NCBI GenBank assembly: GCA_003646705.1
Contig: QMLK01000051.1
Span: 1-6,638, forward strand
Length of the DNA: 6,638 nucleotides
Reading direction: 5' to 3'
Source of the DNA: Deltaproteobacteria bacterium
Lineage (GTDB): Bacteria > Desulfobacterota > B13-G15
Each line of letters opens with the position of its first letter. Within the stretch, counting starts at the first letter, position 1. The notes below the pieces were generated by a model. It had not been told where the DNA came from. It made no database searches and saw only the letters and a program-made list of their open reading frames with translations. Shown one piece after another: positions 1-6,249 of the stretch. A program made the translations under genes and the position numbers.

Positions 1-1527
1 CAGGACGGCGTTCAGGACTTCGTCCGCATCCGGAGGTTCGTGCTCCGGTTGAGCCTCTTGCCCCTGTTGAAGAGGCAGTTGGTCATCACCAAGGTGGAGC
101 TCCTGAACCCTTACGTCCAGGTCCTCAGGGACCCCTCAGGTCGGTTCAACTTCGAGACCCTCAGCGTCCTGAAGGAGGGACCTGCTCGGGTAAGGAAGGC
201 CCCGAAGGCCAAAGCCGAAGCCCCTGCCTTACCCGTAGCCCTGATGGTGAAGGAGATACGGGTGAAGGGGGCGAAATTGGCCTTCAAGGACGCCTTGGCG
301 GAGCTCCCCAAGACCGATGCCACCTTGGATCTACGCCTATCTTTGGCCCTGGGGAGGGAAGGGACCTCCCTAAGCTACAAGGGGGATGCGTCCTTTGAGG
401 CCCGGATCCACTACGGCGAGATCGAGGGCCGCGTGAAGGGAAAGGCGAAGTTCGACCAGAGGGAGGTCCACTGGTCGATGGAGGTCAAGGGCGATGGCCA
501 GGAACTGAGGATCACGGGAGGGGCTAAGGACTACCTGCAGAGGCCCCAAGTGGTGCTCAACATCCTCAGCGACAGCGTAAACCTGGAGAAGCTCTTGGCC
601 CTAAAGGAGAAGGTCCCTCGGAAAGGAAGGAAGGGGGGGCGGACCACCAAAGGGTCCAGGGGACCGCAGAGGAAGGCCCAGGTACCCCTGCCTGACCTGA
701 AGCTCTCCGGTCAGATGAAGGTGGGTGAGGTGCTCTACAAGGGCCTCAAGCTGAAGGATGTTCAGTCCCTCTATGAGTACGAAAGGGGGGTATTTCAGCT
801 CAAGGACCTCCTGGCCAAGGTCGCAGGGGGAGAGGTGAAGGGCCGTGCGACCCTGGATCTCAACCCCCCTCTTCCTCGGCATGAGGCCCACCTGGAGCTC
901 GCCGCGGTGGAGGTGGCTCCCCTGTGGAAGGCCTTCCTCTCCAAAGGTGAGGGGGTCGTCAGGGGGACCCTGCAGGCAGAGCTCAACTCCCGAGGTCAGG
1001 GCCTGCAGTGGGAGGTCCTCCGCAGGAGGATCGACGCCCAGGGCACCTACAGCCTCAAGGAGGGGCGTCTGCTGGACTTCAAGCCGCTGGGGGCAATGGC
1101 CGTCCTCCTCGGGCTTGAGGAACTCAGGGACCTCTCCTTCAGGGAGCTGAAGGGGAACTTCGAGGTCGTCAGGGGAAAGGTCCATTTGAGGAGCACCCTT
1201 GACGGCCGACAGGTGAGGGCCAAGGCCGATGGGGAGGTGGGCTTGGACGGGACCCTGAACCTCCCCGTGCTCCTCGAGCTTTCGCCCCAACTGGGCGACA
1301 GGCTCAAGCGGAAGGCGAAGTTCGCCCGGTATCTGGTGGCGAAGGAGGGCTGGACCGCTGTGCCCCTGACCTTGAAGGGTTCCTGGAACCGCCCGCGGGT
1401 GGCCCTGGATCGGAGGTTCATCAAGAAGGGCATCCAGAAGGCCCTGGAGGAGTTCTTGGGTGAGAAGGGGACAGGGCGAGGGGAGGCCCTTCCAGGGGGG
1501 TTCTTGAAGGGGCTTCTGGGTCGCTAA
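1..1527 (+). CDS. AsmA-family envelope protein, C-terminal part (5' end outside window)
   Basis: The reading frame is open from the first base, giving 508 visible residues. A GTG at 40 exists, but the residues before it (QDGVQDFVRIRRFVL) already read as AsmA-like, so I treat the gene as truncated by the window edge. Near the start, PLLKRQLVITKVELLNP followed by VLRDPSGRFNFE (visible residues ~20-52) matches the AsmA N-terminal pattern of a P-L-L segment, then a 'P..QV.RD..G.FN' turn. The C-terminal half has the family's amphipathic beta-strand style and the LKEGRLLDFKPLGAMAVLLG region (~352-371), ending in a GSWNRPRV motif. A strongly basic linker lies at ~206-226. Such proteins are anchored in the inner membrane and extend into the periplasm; several AsmA-like proteins take part in phospholipid transport to the outer membrane. 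Its TAA overlaps the next gene's ATG, implying co-translation. Which subfamily it belongs to is uncertain because the N-terminal anchor is missing. Confidence 0.82.
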   Translation, partial: QDGVQDFVRIRRFVLRLSLLPLLKRQLVITKVELLNPYVQVLRDPSGRFNFETLSVLKEGPARVRKAPKAKAEAPALPVALMVKEIRVKGAKLAFKDALAELPKTDATLDLRLSLALGREGTSLSYKGDASFEARIHYGEIEGRVKGKAKFDQREVHWSMEVKGDGQELRITGGAKDYLQRPQVVLNILSDSVNLEKLLALKEKVPRKGRKGGRTTKGSRGPQRKAQVPLPDLKLSGQMKVGEVLYKGLKLKDVQSLYEYERGVFQLKDLLAKVAGGEVKGRATLDLNPPLPRHEAHLELAAVEVAPLWKAFLSKGEGVVRGTLQAELNSRGQGLQWEVLRRRIDAQGTYSLKEGRLLDFKPLGAMAVLLGLEELRDLSFRELKGNFEVVRGKVHLRSTLDGRQVRAKADGEVGLDGTLNLPVLLELSPQLGDRLKRKAKFARYLVAKEGWTAVPLTLKGSWNRPRVALDRRFIKKGIQKALEEFLGEKGTGRGEALPGGFLKGLLGR

Positions 1528-2927
1528 TGGCAGACATCGCCCTTTCCCGGTTCAAGGAGAGGGTCTGGACTTGGATCTGGGAAGGGCCCCCAGAGGCCTT
1601 TAGGGGCTGGAGGGTCCTCCCGTGGATGGCCCTGCGGGTCCTCTTCATCGTCTACAGGGAGTTCAAGCAGGACGCCATAACCATGAGGGCGAGTGCCCTC
1701 ACTTACATGGTAGTCCTCTCCATCATACCTGTGCTGGCGCTGAGCACCGCGGTCCTCAAGGGGCTGGGGGCGGGAGACCAGATGCGCCAGGCGGCCTACA
1801 AGGTGCTCCAACGGCTCGAGGAGGTGGAGAGGGGCGAGGTCCCTCCTCAGCAAGGAGCTCCCTCGGACAGAAAGACCCTGACCGATCACCTCCGGAGGGC
1901 GGCAGATAAGGTCTTCGATTACGTGGACCGCACCAACTTCGCCGCCCTGGGGGTCTTCGGGATCCTCGGCCTGCTGTTCACCGTGGTCTCGCTGTTCGGG
2001 AGGATCGAGCAGGCCATGAACGCCATCTGGGGGAGCTACAGGGGCAGGTCTTGGGGGAGGAGGGCCATGGATTATCTGGCCCTCATCGTCCTCTTGCCTG
2101 TGGCCGTCAACGTGGGCCTTGCCGCCATGGCGGCCTTGGAGAGCCCGGTACTGCTGGCTAGGCTACAGCACCTTTTACCCCTGCCCTGGTTTTGGAGGCT
2201 AGGTCTGGGTCTTTTGCCTCTGCTGACCATCGTTGCCACCTTTACCCTCCTTTACCGCTTTCTCCCCAACGCTCGGGTCTCCTTCAAGGCCGCTCTGGCT
2301 GGGGGACTGCTGGGCGGAACGGGATGGGTTCTGCTGCAGTCCCTCTACGTGAAATTGCAGATCGGCGTGGCCAGATATAACGCCATCTACGGTTCCTTCG
2401 CCACCATCCCCCTCTTCCTCCTCTGGGTCTATATGGGGTGGGTGGTCTTCCTGACCGGGGCGGAGATAGCCTATGCCTTCCAGTTCTGGAGGACCTACCC
2501 CGCAAGGAGGGAGAGGACTTCCTTGGCCTTTTCCCTGGCCTTGGCCTTTGACCTCATGCGTGCCCTCTACGAGGCCTTCCGAAGGCGCCACGCCCCCACG
2601 GGTAAGGAGTTGGCTCAGGGCTTGGGTCAGCCGGAAGGGGCGGTGATCCCCCTGCTGGAAGGGCTCAAGGGGGCTGGCCTCATAAGGGAGGTCGAGGACG
2701 AGGAGGGGAGGTGGGTACCTTCGGCCCCTCCCGATGAGGTCTCCGCCCAAGAACTGGTCGAGGTACTCCTCGGGAAGGAGGTGCCCCCTGGTCCGGGCGG
2801 TCTCTGGGCCGAGGAGGCCTTGGAGGCCATAAGGGAGAGGTTCTCCTCCAAGAAGCTCTCCTCCCTCTTGGAGGAAGGGCCAAAGAACGCCGAGGGCCGC
2901 GGGGGAGAGCTTGGGGAGGAGGGCTGA
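1527..2927 (+). CDS. YihY/virulence factor BrkB family inner-membrane protein with C-terminal winged-helix-like extension
   Basis: A 466-residue membrane protein. About six hydrophobic segments are visible, near residues 56-78, 138-157, 182-204, 222-244, 254-275 and 292-318. Family hallmarks are the first segment RASALTYMVVLSIIPVLAL (55-73) and YNAIYGSFATIPLFLLWVYM (284-303) followed by FLTGAEIAYAF. A hydrophilic stretch at ~82-135 separates segments one and two. After the membrane core, residues ~335-415 resemble a small winged-helix fold: a helix, then GKELAQGLG, then VIPLLEGLKGAGLIREVEDE and a short strand RWVP. The tail (~418-466) is charged and probably disordered. The E. coli family member YhjD is known for a mutation that bypasses the need for complete lipid A, so an envelope-lipid role is reasonable, but the biochemical function is unsettled. 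Despite old naming as ribonuclease BN, there is no nuclease signature. The ATG overlaps the upstream stop (TAATG); GAAGGGG at 1507-1513 is a distant ribosome site, so translational coupling is likely. Confidence 0.9.
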   Translation: MADIALSRFKERVWTWIWEGPPEAFRGWRVLPWMALRVLFIVYREFKQDAITMRASALTYMVVLSIIPVLALSTAVLKGLGAGDQMRQAAYKVLQRLEEVERGEVPPQQGAPSDRKTLTDHLRRAADKVFDYVDRTNFAALGVFGILGLLFTVVSLFGRIEQAMNAIWGSYRGRSWGRRAMDYLALIVLLPVAVNVGLAAMAALESPVLLARLQHLLPLPWFWRLGLGLLPLLTIVATFTLLYRFLPNARVSFKAALAGGLLGGTGWVLLQSLYVKLQIGVARYNAIYGSFATIPLFLLWVYMGWVVFLTGAEIAYAFQFWRTYPARRERTSLAFSLALAFDLMRALYEAFRRRHAPTGKELAQGLGQPEGAVIPLLEGLKGAGLIREVEDEEGRWVPSAPPDEVSAQELVEVLLGKEVPPGPGGLWAEEALEAIRERFSSKKLSSLLEEGPKNAEGRGGELGEEG

Positions 2928-2940
2928 GGTGTTGTAAAAT
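2911..2940 (+). promoter_or_regulatory. Candidate sigma-70-type promoter for the exonuclease III gene
   Basis: TAAAAT at 2935-2940 matches five of six -10 consensus bases. TTGGGG at 2911-2916, inside the end of the YihY gene, is a weak -35 box with an 18-base spacer. Transcription would begin near 2947. It is the only AT-rich hexamer of this kind in the 48-base gap. Confidence 0.4.
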
Positions 2941-2942
2941 CT

Positions 2943-2960
2943 CTATGCAGCCTGCCATAG
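2943..2960 (+). other. Imperfect dyad (hairpin or operator) just before the exonuclease III ribosome site
   Basis: CTAT (2943-2946) and GCA (2947-2949) pair with TGC (2953-2955) and ATAG (2957-2960). The loop is GCC and one C is bulged at 2956. The dyad overlaps the predicted transcription start and ends four bases before the ribosome site GAGGAGGGT (2964-2972). It could be a 5' UTR hairpin or a repressor site. The bases are visible; any function is inference. Confidence 0.3.
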
Positions 2961-2975
2961 CTTGAGGAGGGTGGG

Positions 2976-3761
2976 ATGCAGGTCTTCAAGGTGGCCACCT
3001 TCAACGTAAACTCCTTGAGGTCCCGGCTTCATCTGGTGCTGCCATGGCTCGAGGAGCACCGTCCCCAAGTCCTCTGCATGCAGGAGACGAAGGTCCCCGA
3101 CGAGAGTTTCCCCGTGGAGGAGTTCGAGGGGATCGGTTATCACGTGGTCTTCCGAGGACAGAAGGGCCGCAACGGCGTGGCCATCGCCTCCCTGGACGAA
3201 CCTCAGGAGGTGTCCTTTGGACTTGACGACGGTGGTCCTGCGGACGAGGATCGCCTCATACGGGGGATCTTCTCGGGAATTGCCGTGGTGAACACCTACG
3301 TCCCTCAGGGGCAGAGTCCGGACTCGCCTATGTTCCCCTACAAGCTCGAGTGGTTCCGCAGGTTGCGGGAGTTCTTCAACCGCCACTACTCCCCCGATCA
3401 GCCCCTCATCTGGTGTGGCGACCTCAACGTGGCCCCGCAGGAGATAGATGTGCACAACCCCAAGAGGCTCCTCGGCCACGTCTGTTTCCGCCCCGAGGTG
3501 TGGGAGGCCTTCGAGCGGGTGAAGGAATGGGGCTTCGTCGACGTCTTCCGGAAGCACCATCCAGGGGAGGCGGGCCAGTACACCTTCTTCGACTACCGGG
3601 TGCCCCGAGCGGTGGAGAGGGGCCTGGGTTGGAGGGTCGATCACATCCTGGCCACCCGGCCCCTGGCCGAGAGGTCCGTGGACTGTTGGATCGACCTGAC
3701 CCCCCGGAAGGCCACCAAGCCCTCGGACCACGCCCCCCTTGTGGCCCAGTTCAGCCTCTGA
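2976..3761 (+). CDS. xth: Exodeoxyribonuclease III (Xth/ExoA-type AP endonuclease)
   Basis: A 261-residue member of the endonuclease/exonuclease/phosphatase superfamily, close to the 268 residues of E. coli ExoIII. It would cut DNA 5' of abasic sites and remove 3' blocking groups in base-excision repair. Conserved catalytic positions in order: [12 protein letters not shown] with Asn10/Asn12, CMQETKV with the metal-binding Glu37, NTYVPQG with Tyr108, WCGDLNVAP with Asp149 and Asn151, GWRVDHIL with Asp222, and the closing KPSDHAPL with Asp251-His252. No key residue is missing. The ATG is chosen because GAGGAGGGT (2964-2972) sits at good spacing and the protein starts directly at the first beta strand. 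It has its own candidate promoter upstream and a 117-base gap downstream, so it may be transcribed alone or by read-through from the YihY operon. Bacterial ExoA/Xth naming within the family is not separable by eye. Confidence 0.95.
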   Translation: MQVFKVATFNVNSLRSRLHLVLPWLEEHRPQVLCMQETKVPDESFPVEEFEGIGYHVVFRGQKGRNGVAIASLDEPQEVSFGLDDGGPADEDRLIRGIFSGIAVVNTYVPQGQSPDSPMFPYKLEWFRRLREFFNRHYSPDQPLIWCGDLNVAPQEIDVHNPKRLLGHVCFRPEVWEAFERVKEWGFVDVFRKHHPGEAGQYTFFDYRVPRAVERGLGWRVDHILATRPLAERSVDCWIDLTPRKATKPSDHAPLVAQFSL

Positions 3762-3810
3762 GGAAGGTACGAGTCGAGGAGGTCGGTCTCGGGGGCTTTT
3801 AAATCCTCCT

Positions 3811-3840
3811 TTGACAAGGGCCCGAGGGCTAATCTAAAGT
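3811..3840 (+). promoter_or_regulatory. Candidate sigma-70-type promoter for the aminopeptidase-rfaE2 operon
   Basis: A perfect TTGACA -35 box lies at 3811-3816. A 16- to 18-base spacer leads to TCTAAA (3833-3838) or TAAAGT (3835-3840) as a -10 box, each four of six. An AT-rich run TTTTAAAT (3797-3804) just upstream could serve as an UP element. The predicted start is near 3845, leaving a ~35-base leader before the ATG. Confidence 0.5.
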
Positions 3841-3878
3841 GATGTTTCAGGACGGTAACAGAAGGGAGGTGGACGAGG

Positions 3879-5300
3879 ATGGCTGAGGCGGCAAAGGAAC
3901 GAGAGCAGTTGGAGGAGCGGCTCAAGCTGAAGCCCAAGCCCGTCTGGGACCGATACGATGAGGCCATGAGGGAGGAGGCCTTCAGTTTCTCCGAGGGTTA
4001 CAAGGCCTTCCTCGACAGGGCCAAGACGGAGAGGGAGGCCGTGGAGGCCATAAAGGAGTGCGCCCAAAGGGAGGGCTTCGCCGAGATAGGGCAGGGGGAG
4101 GGGCGGAGGTTTTACGCCGTCAACAAGGAGAAGGCCATCGCCCTGGCGGTCCTGGGCAAGAAGCCCCTTCGGGAGGGCTTGAGGATCATAGTCTCCCACA
4201 TAGACTCGCCGCGCCTCGACCTGAAGCAGAACCCCCTCTACGAGGATCTGGAGATGGTTTTTCTCAGGACCCACTACTACGGTGGGATCAAGAAGTACCA
4301 CTGGGTGGCCCAGCCCCTGGCCCTTCACGGGGTGATCGTTAGGGCCGATGGGAGCAAGCTCTCGGTCAAGATCGGGGAGGAGGAAGGGGAGCCGGTCTTC
4401 ACCTGCTGTGATCTGCTGCCGCATCTGGCCCGCAGGACCCAGGAGGAGAAGAAGTTGAAGGAGGCCATCGAGGCCGAGAAGCTCACGGCGCTTGCGGGTC
4501 ACATCCCCTATCCGGACGAGGAGGCCAAGGAGCGGGTGAAACTCCAAGTGCTGAAGCTCCTGAACGAGAAGTACGGCCTTGTGGAAGAGGACTTCCTCAG
4601 CGCGGAGCTGGAGCTGGTGCCTGCGGCCAAGGCCCGCGATCTGGGCTTTGATCGCTCCTTTGTAGCAGCCTACGGACAGGACGACAGGGTCTGCGCCTAC
4701 TGTGCCCTGCGGGCCATCATCGAGGCCAAGGAGCCCGAGTTCAGCACCCTGGCGCTGTTCCTGGACAAGGAGGAGATCGGCAGCGAGGGCAACACCGGTG
4801 CCAAGTCGAGGTTCATAGAGCTCTTCGTCATCGGGCTCTTCCGCGTGCTGGGTCAGGAGCCGAGCGAGGCCCTCCTGAAGGAGGTGCTGTTCCGCTCCAA
4901 GGCCCTTTCGGCGGACGTCACGGCCGGCGTTGACCCCAACTACAAGGACGTCCACGAGCTTCAGAACAACGCCCGGATGGGCTACGGTGTGGCGCTGTGC
5001 AAGTTCACCGGGGCAGGGGGCAAGTACTACTCCAGCGATGCCAGCGCGGAGTACGTGGGGGAGATCCGAGAACTGCTCAACCGCGAGGGGATCGCCTGGC
5101 AGATGACGGAGCTGGGGAAGGTGGATGAGGGGGGAGGGGGGACCGTGGCCAAGTATCTGGCCATCTACGGGATGGACATCATAGACTGCGGTACACCCCT
5201 CCTGAGCATGCACTCCCCCTATGAGGTGGCGAGCAAGGCCGACATCTACGAGACCTTCAGGGCCTACCGGGCCTTCTACCGCTGGGGCGAAGGGGGATGA
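3879..5300 (+). CDS. M18 family metallo-aminopeptidase (aspartyl aminopeptidase type)
   Basis: A 473-residue zinc aminopeptidase of family M18, expected to release N-terminal residues (acidic ones in characterised relatives) from peptides in the cytoplasm. All expected metal and catalytic positions are visible in order: SHIDSPR with His107 and Asp109, GQDDRVCAY with bridging Asp268, [15 protein letters not shown] with catalytic Glu298 and metal-binding Glu299, ALSADVTAG with Asp346, and [13 protein letters not shown] with His445. Length fits the bacterial M18 range. The PDEEAKERV segment (~212-220) lies in the inserted domain that separates the halves of the catalytic domain in M18 enzymes. 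There is no signal peptide. GGGAGGT at 3864-3870 supports the ATG at 3879. The charged first ~35 residues are typical of a leading helix. The stop overlaps the rfaE2 start (ATGA), so the two genes are probably co-translated although their functions are unrelated. Substrate preference cannot be read from sequence. Confidence 0.93.
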   Translation: MAEAAKEREQLEERLKLKPKPVWDRYDEAMREEAFSFSEGYKAFLDRAKTEREAVEAIKECAQREGFAEIGQGEGRRFYAVNKEKAIALAVLGKKPLREGLRIIVSHIDSPRLDLKQNPLYEDLEMVFLRTHYYGGIKKYHWVAQPLALHGVIVRADGSKLSVKIGEEEGEPVFTCCDLLPHLARRTQEEKKLKEAIEAEKLTALAGHIPYPDEEAKERVKLQVLKLLNEKYGLVEEDFLSAELELVPAAKARDLGFDRSFVAAYGQDDRVCAYCALRAIIEAKEPEFSTLALFLDKEEIGSEGNTGAKSRFIELFVIGLFRVLGQEPSEALLKEVLFRSKALSADVTAGVDPNYKDVHELQNNARMGYGVALCKFTGAGGKYYSSDASAEYVGEIRELLNREGIAWQMTELGKVDEGGGGTVAKYLAIYGMDIIDCGTPLLSMHSPYEVASKADIYETFRAYRAFYRWGEGG

Positions 5301-5767
5301 GGCCCCTCAGCTCCAAGATAAAGGGACGGGAGGAACTCACGGGGGTCCTCGCACGGCTGCGCTCGGAGGGCAAGAGGGTCGTCTTCACCAACGGCTGCTT
5401 CGACCTGTTGCACCTCGGCCACGTCACCTATCTGGAGGAGGCCCGAGGGCTGGGGGACCTCCTGGTGGTGGGGGTGAACACGGACGAGTCCGTCAGGAGG
5501 ATCAAGGGACCGGGTAGACCGATTGTGCCCCTGGAGCAGCGGATGGCGGTCCTCGCAGCCCTGGAGGCGGTGGATTACGTGGTCCCCTTTGGGGAGGACA
5601 CCCCCTACGAACTCATCAAGGCCTTGAGGCCCCACGTGCTGGTTAAAGGCGGGGACTGGCGTCCTGAGGAAGTAGTGGGTCAGGATCTGGTGGAGGAGGT
5701 ACGGATAGTGCCCTACCGTGAGGGTTTCTCCACTACCGGGCTCATCGAAAAGATCAAGAAGGGCTAA
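5297..5767 (+). CDS. rfaE2: D-glycero-beta-D-manno-heptose 1-phosphate adenylyltransferase (RfaE2, stand-alone HldE domain II)
   Basis: A 156-residue nucleotidyltransferase matching the C-terminal domain of HldE. It transfers AMP from ATP to heptose 1-phosphate, forming ADP-heptose precursor for the LPS inner core. [17 protein letters not shown] (30-46) contains the HxGH nucleotide-binding signature (His39, His42). [19 protein letters not shown] (57-75) and [18 protein letters not shown] (81-98) are characteristic, as are the HVLVKGGDW block (113-121) and the closing [10 protein letters not shown] (145-154). Many proteobacteria fuse this domain to the HldA-type kinase; here it stands alone, and no kinase gene lies in the window. 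The ATG overlaps the aminopeptidase stop and is preceded directly by AAGGGGG, which favours coupled translation. The gene implies an LPS-bearing outer membrane. Related cytidylyltransferases share the HxGH motif, but the whole pattern is that of RfaE2. Confidence 0.95.
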   Translation: MRPLSSKIKGREELTGVLARLRSEGKRVVFTNGCFDLLHLGHVTYLEEARGLGDLLVVGVNTDESVRRIKGPGRPIVPLEQRMAVLAALEAVDYVVPFGEDTPYELIKALRPHVLVKGGDWRPEEVVGQDLVEEVRIVPYREGFSTTGLIEKIKKG

Positions 5768-5772
5768 CCCTT

Positions 5773-5824
5773 GGAGCCCCCAACTCCGTGGGGGACACAG
5801 GAAACGCTCCGACTTTGAGGTCCC
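5773..5824 (+). other. Base-paired element with alternative pairings after rfaE2
   Basis: GGAGC (5773-5777) pairs perfectly with GCTCC (5806-5810). Inside lies a second stem, CCCCA (5778-5782) with TGGGG (5789-5793), around the loop ACTCCG; alone it extends to six pairs. A competing pairing, GGGAC (5792-5796) with GTCCC (5820-5824), cannot form together with the inner stem. No U-tract follows, so it is not a standard intrinsic terminator. It might be an rfaE2 3' end structure or the start of a leader RNA. It matches no riboswitch class I recognise. Confidence 0.35.
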
Positions 5825-5853
5825 TTTACCCCTTTCCGCTGTATAGGTGCAAT
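5825..5853 (+). promoter_or_regulatory. Weak candidate promoter for the GKG-repeat protein gene
   Basis: TTTACC (5825-5830) and TGCAAT (5848-5853) are separated by 17 bases, and each matches four of six sigma-70 consensus bases. TATAGG at 5842-5847 is a competing -10-like hexamer without a well-placed -35. Transcription could begin near 5860. Weak evidence. Confidence 0.25.
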
Positions 5854-5887
5854 AGGAGGAGCTCTTTAAACCTCTTGGGAGGAGGGG
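5854..5887 (+). promoter_or_regulatory. Competing hairpins around a strong Shine-Dalgarno sequence
   Basis: AGGAGG (5854-5859) can pair with CCTCTT (5871-5876) around an 11-base loop, with one G-U pair. The same CCTC (5871-5874) can instead pair with GAGG (5879-5882) around the loop TTGG. That second hairpin would cover the purine-rich ribosome site GGGAGGAGGGG (5877-5887), which is placed for a GTG at 5895. This is the layout of a translational on/off switch, but these short G/A and C/T runs are common in this genome. Confidence 0.3.
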
Positions 5888-5921
5888 CGTCTAAGTGACA
5901 AAAAGTTCAGAGAGGTGCGTT

Positions 5922-6245
5922 ATGAAGAAGCTAAAGGTCGTCCTTTCGGCAGTTGTGGTTCTCATCCTGATCTCCTCCACGGCCTTTGCGGGCTCCGTGC
6001 AGGGTAAGGGATGGGTCAAGGGAAAGGGGATCGCCCATGGTAAGGGCGTGGTGATGGGCAAGGGGGCGGCTACGGGAACAGGGGTCGTCATCTGGCGCGG
6101 GAAGGACGGGAAGGTCCACTGTAGAAAGGGCACCGGCACCGTGTATGGGAAGGGGATCGCCATCGGTAAGGGCACGGTGATCGGCAAGGGCAAAGGGATG
6201 GGCAGGGGAAGGGCAAGGGGCAGAGGGAAAGCGGGAAGGTTTTGA
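5922..6245 (+). CDS. Small secreted basic protein made of GKG hexapeptide repeats, unknown function
   Basis: I do not recognise a named family. From the ATG at 5922 the protein has 107 residues. Residues 1-23 form a textbook signal peptide: MKKLK, a hydrophobic core VVLSAVVVLILISST, then AFA before the predicted cut, so export to the periplasm or outside is likely. The mature 84 residues contain 27 Gly, 20 Lys/Arg, one Asp and no Glu, an extremely basic composition. From mature residue 5 to 82 they fall into 13 consecutive six-residue units (GKGWVK, GKGIAH, GKGVVM and so on). Only two, WRGKDG and KVHCRK, depart strongly, and the register is kept through them. The only mature Cys and Trp35 are in this break. 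The end (GRGRARGRGKAG) resembles Arg-Gly nucleic-acid-binding tails. A GTG at 5895 would add nine residues (MTKSSERCV) and has a stronger ribosome site, but GAGG at 5912-5915 fits the ATG and gives a cleaner signal peptide. Confidence 0.72.
   Translation: MKKLKVVLSAVVVLILISSTAFAGSVQGKGWVKGKGIAHGKGVVMGKGAATGTGVVIWRGKDGKVHCRKGTGTVYGKGIAIGKGTVIGKGKGMGRGRARGRGKAGRF
6003..6236 (+). repeat. Thirteen tandem 18-base (hexapeptide) units within the small secreted protein gene
   Basis: The DNA runs as 18-base units, most beginning GGnAAGGG. Unit starts fall every 18 bases from 6003. At protein level, 11 of 13 units begin G-K/T/R-G. The DNA copies have diverged at third positions and in the last nine bases, while the glycines and the register are kept. 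This suggests old duplication under selection on the protein, not recent slippage. Confidence 0.75.
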
Positions 6246-6249
6246 GTAA

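Noticed and set aside
633..639. A run of seven G in the AsmA gene as a possible phase-variation tract
   Set aside because: Seven is short for slippage switching, and runs of G are common in this GC-rich, purine-loaded strand; the frame is intact.
601..1290. A 229-codon minus-strand frame opposite the AsmA gene
   Set aside because: It mirrors codon bias of the sense gene; the sense product has convincing AsmA features at both ends.
2943..3731. A 262-codon minus-strand frame opposite the exonuclease III gene
   Set aside because: Same cause; it lies wholly opposite a gene with all catalytic motifs, and its composition looks like a reverse-complement artefact.
3762..3810. A possible intrinsic terminator after the exonuclease III gene (GAGGAGG ... 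CCTCCTTTG, and CGAG/CTCG before GGCTTTT)
   Set aside because: Stems are only four to five pairs with long loops, and the T-runs are short. The AT-rich part is better explained as upstream promoter DNA.
3834..5213. A 459-codon open frame on the minus strand across nearly the whole aminopeptidase gene
   Set aside because: It is a by-product of GC-rich codon use: sense codons TTA, CTA and TCA, which make antisense stops, are hardly used. The sense strand has a complete M18 active site, and the antisense product shows no motif I recognise.
5788..5898. A 36-codon GTG-started frame upstream of the GKG protein, overlapping the alternative GTG start
   Set aside because: It is preceded by CCCCCAACTCC with no ribosome site, and the encoded peptide looks random.
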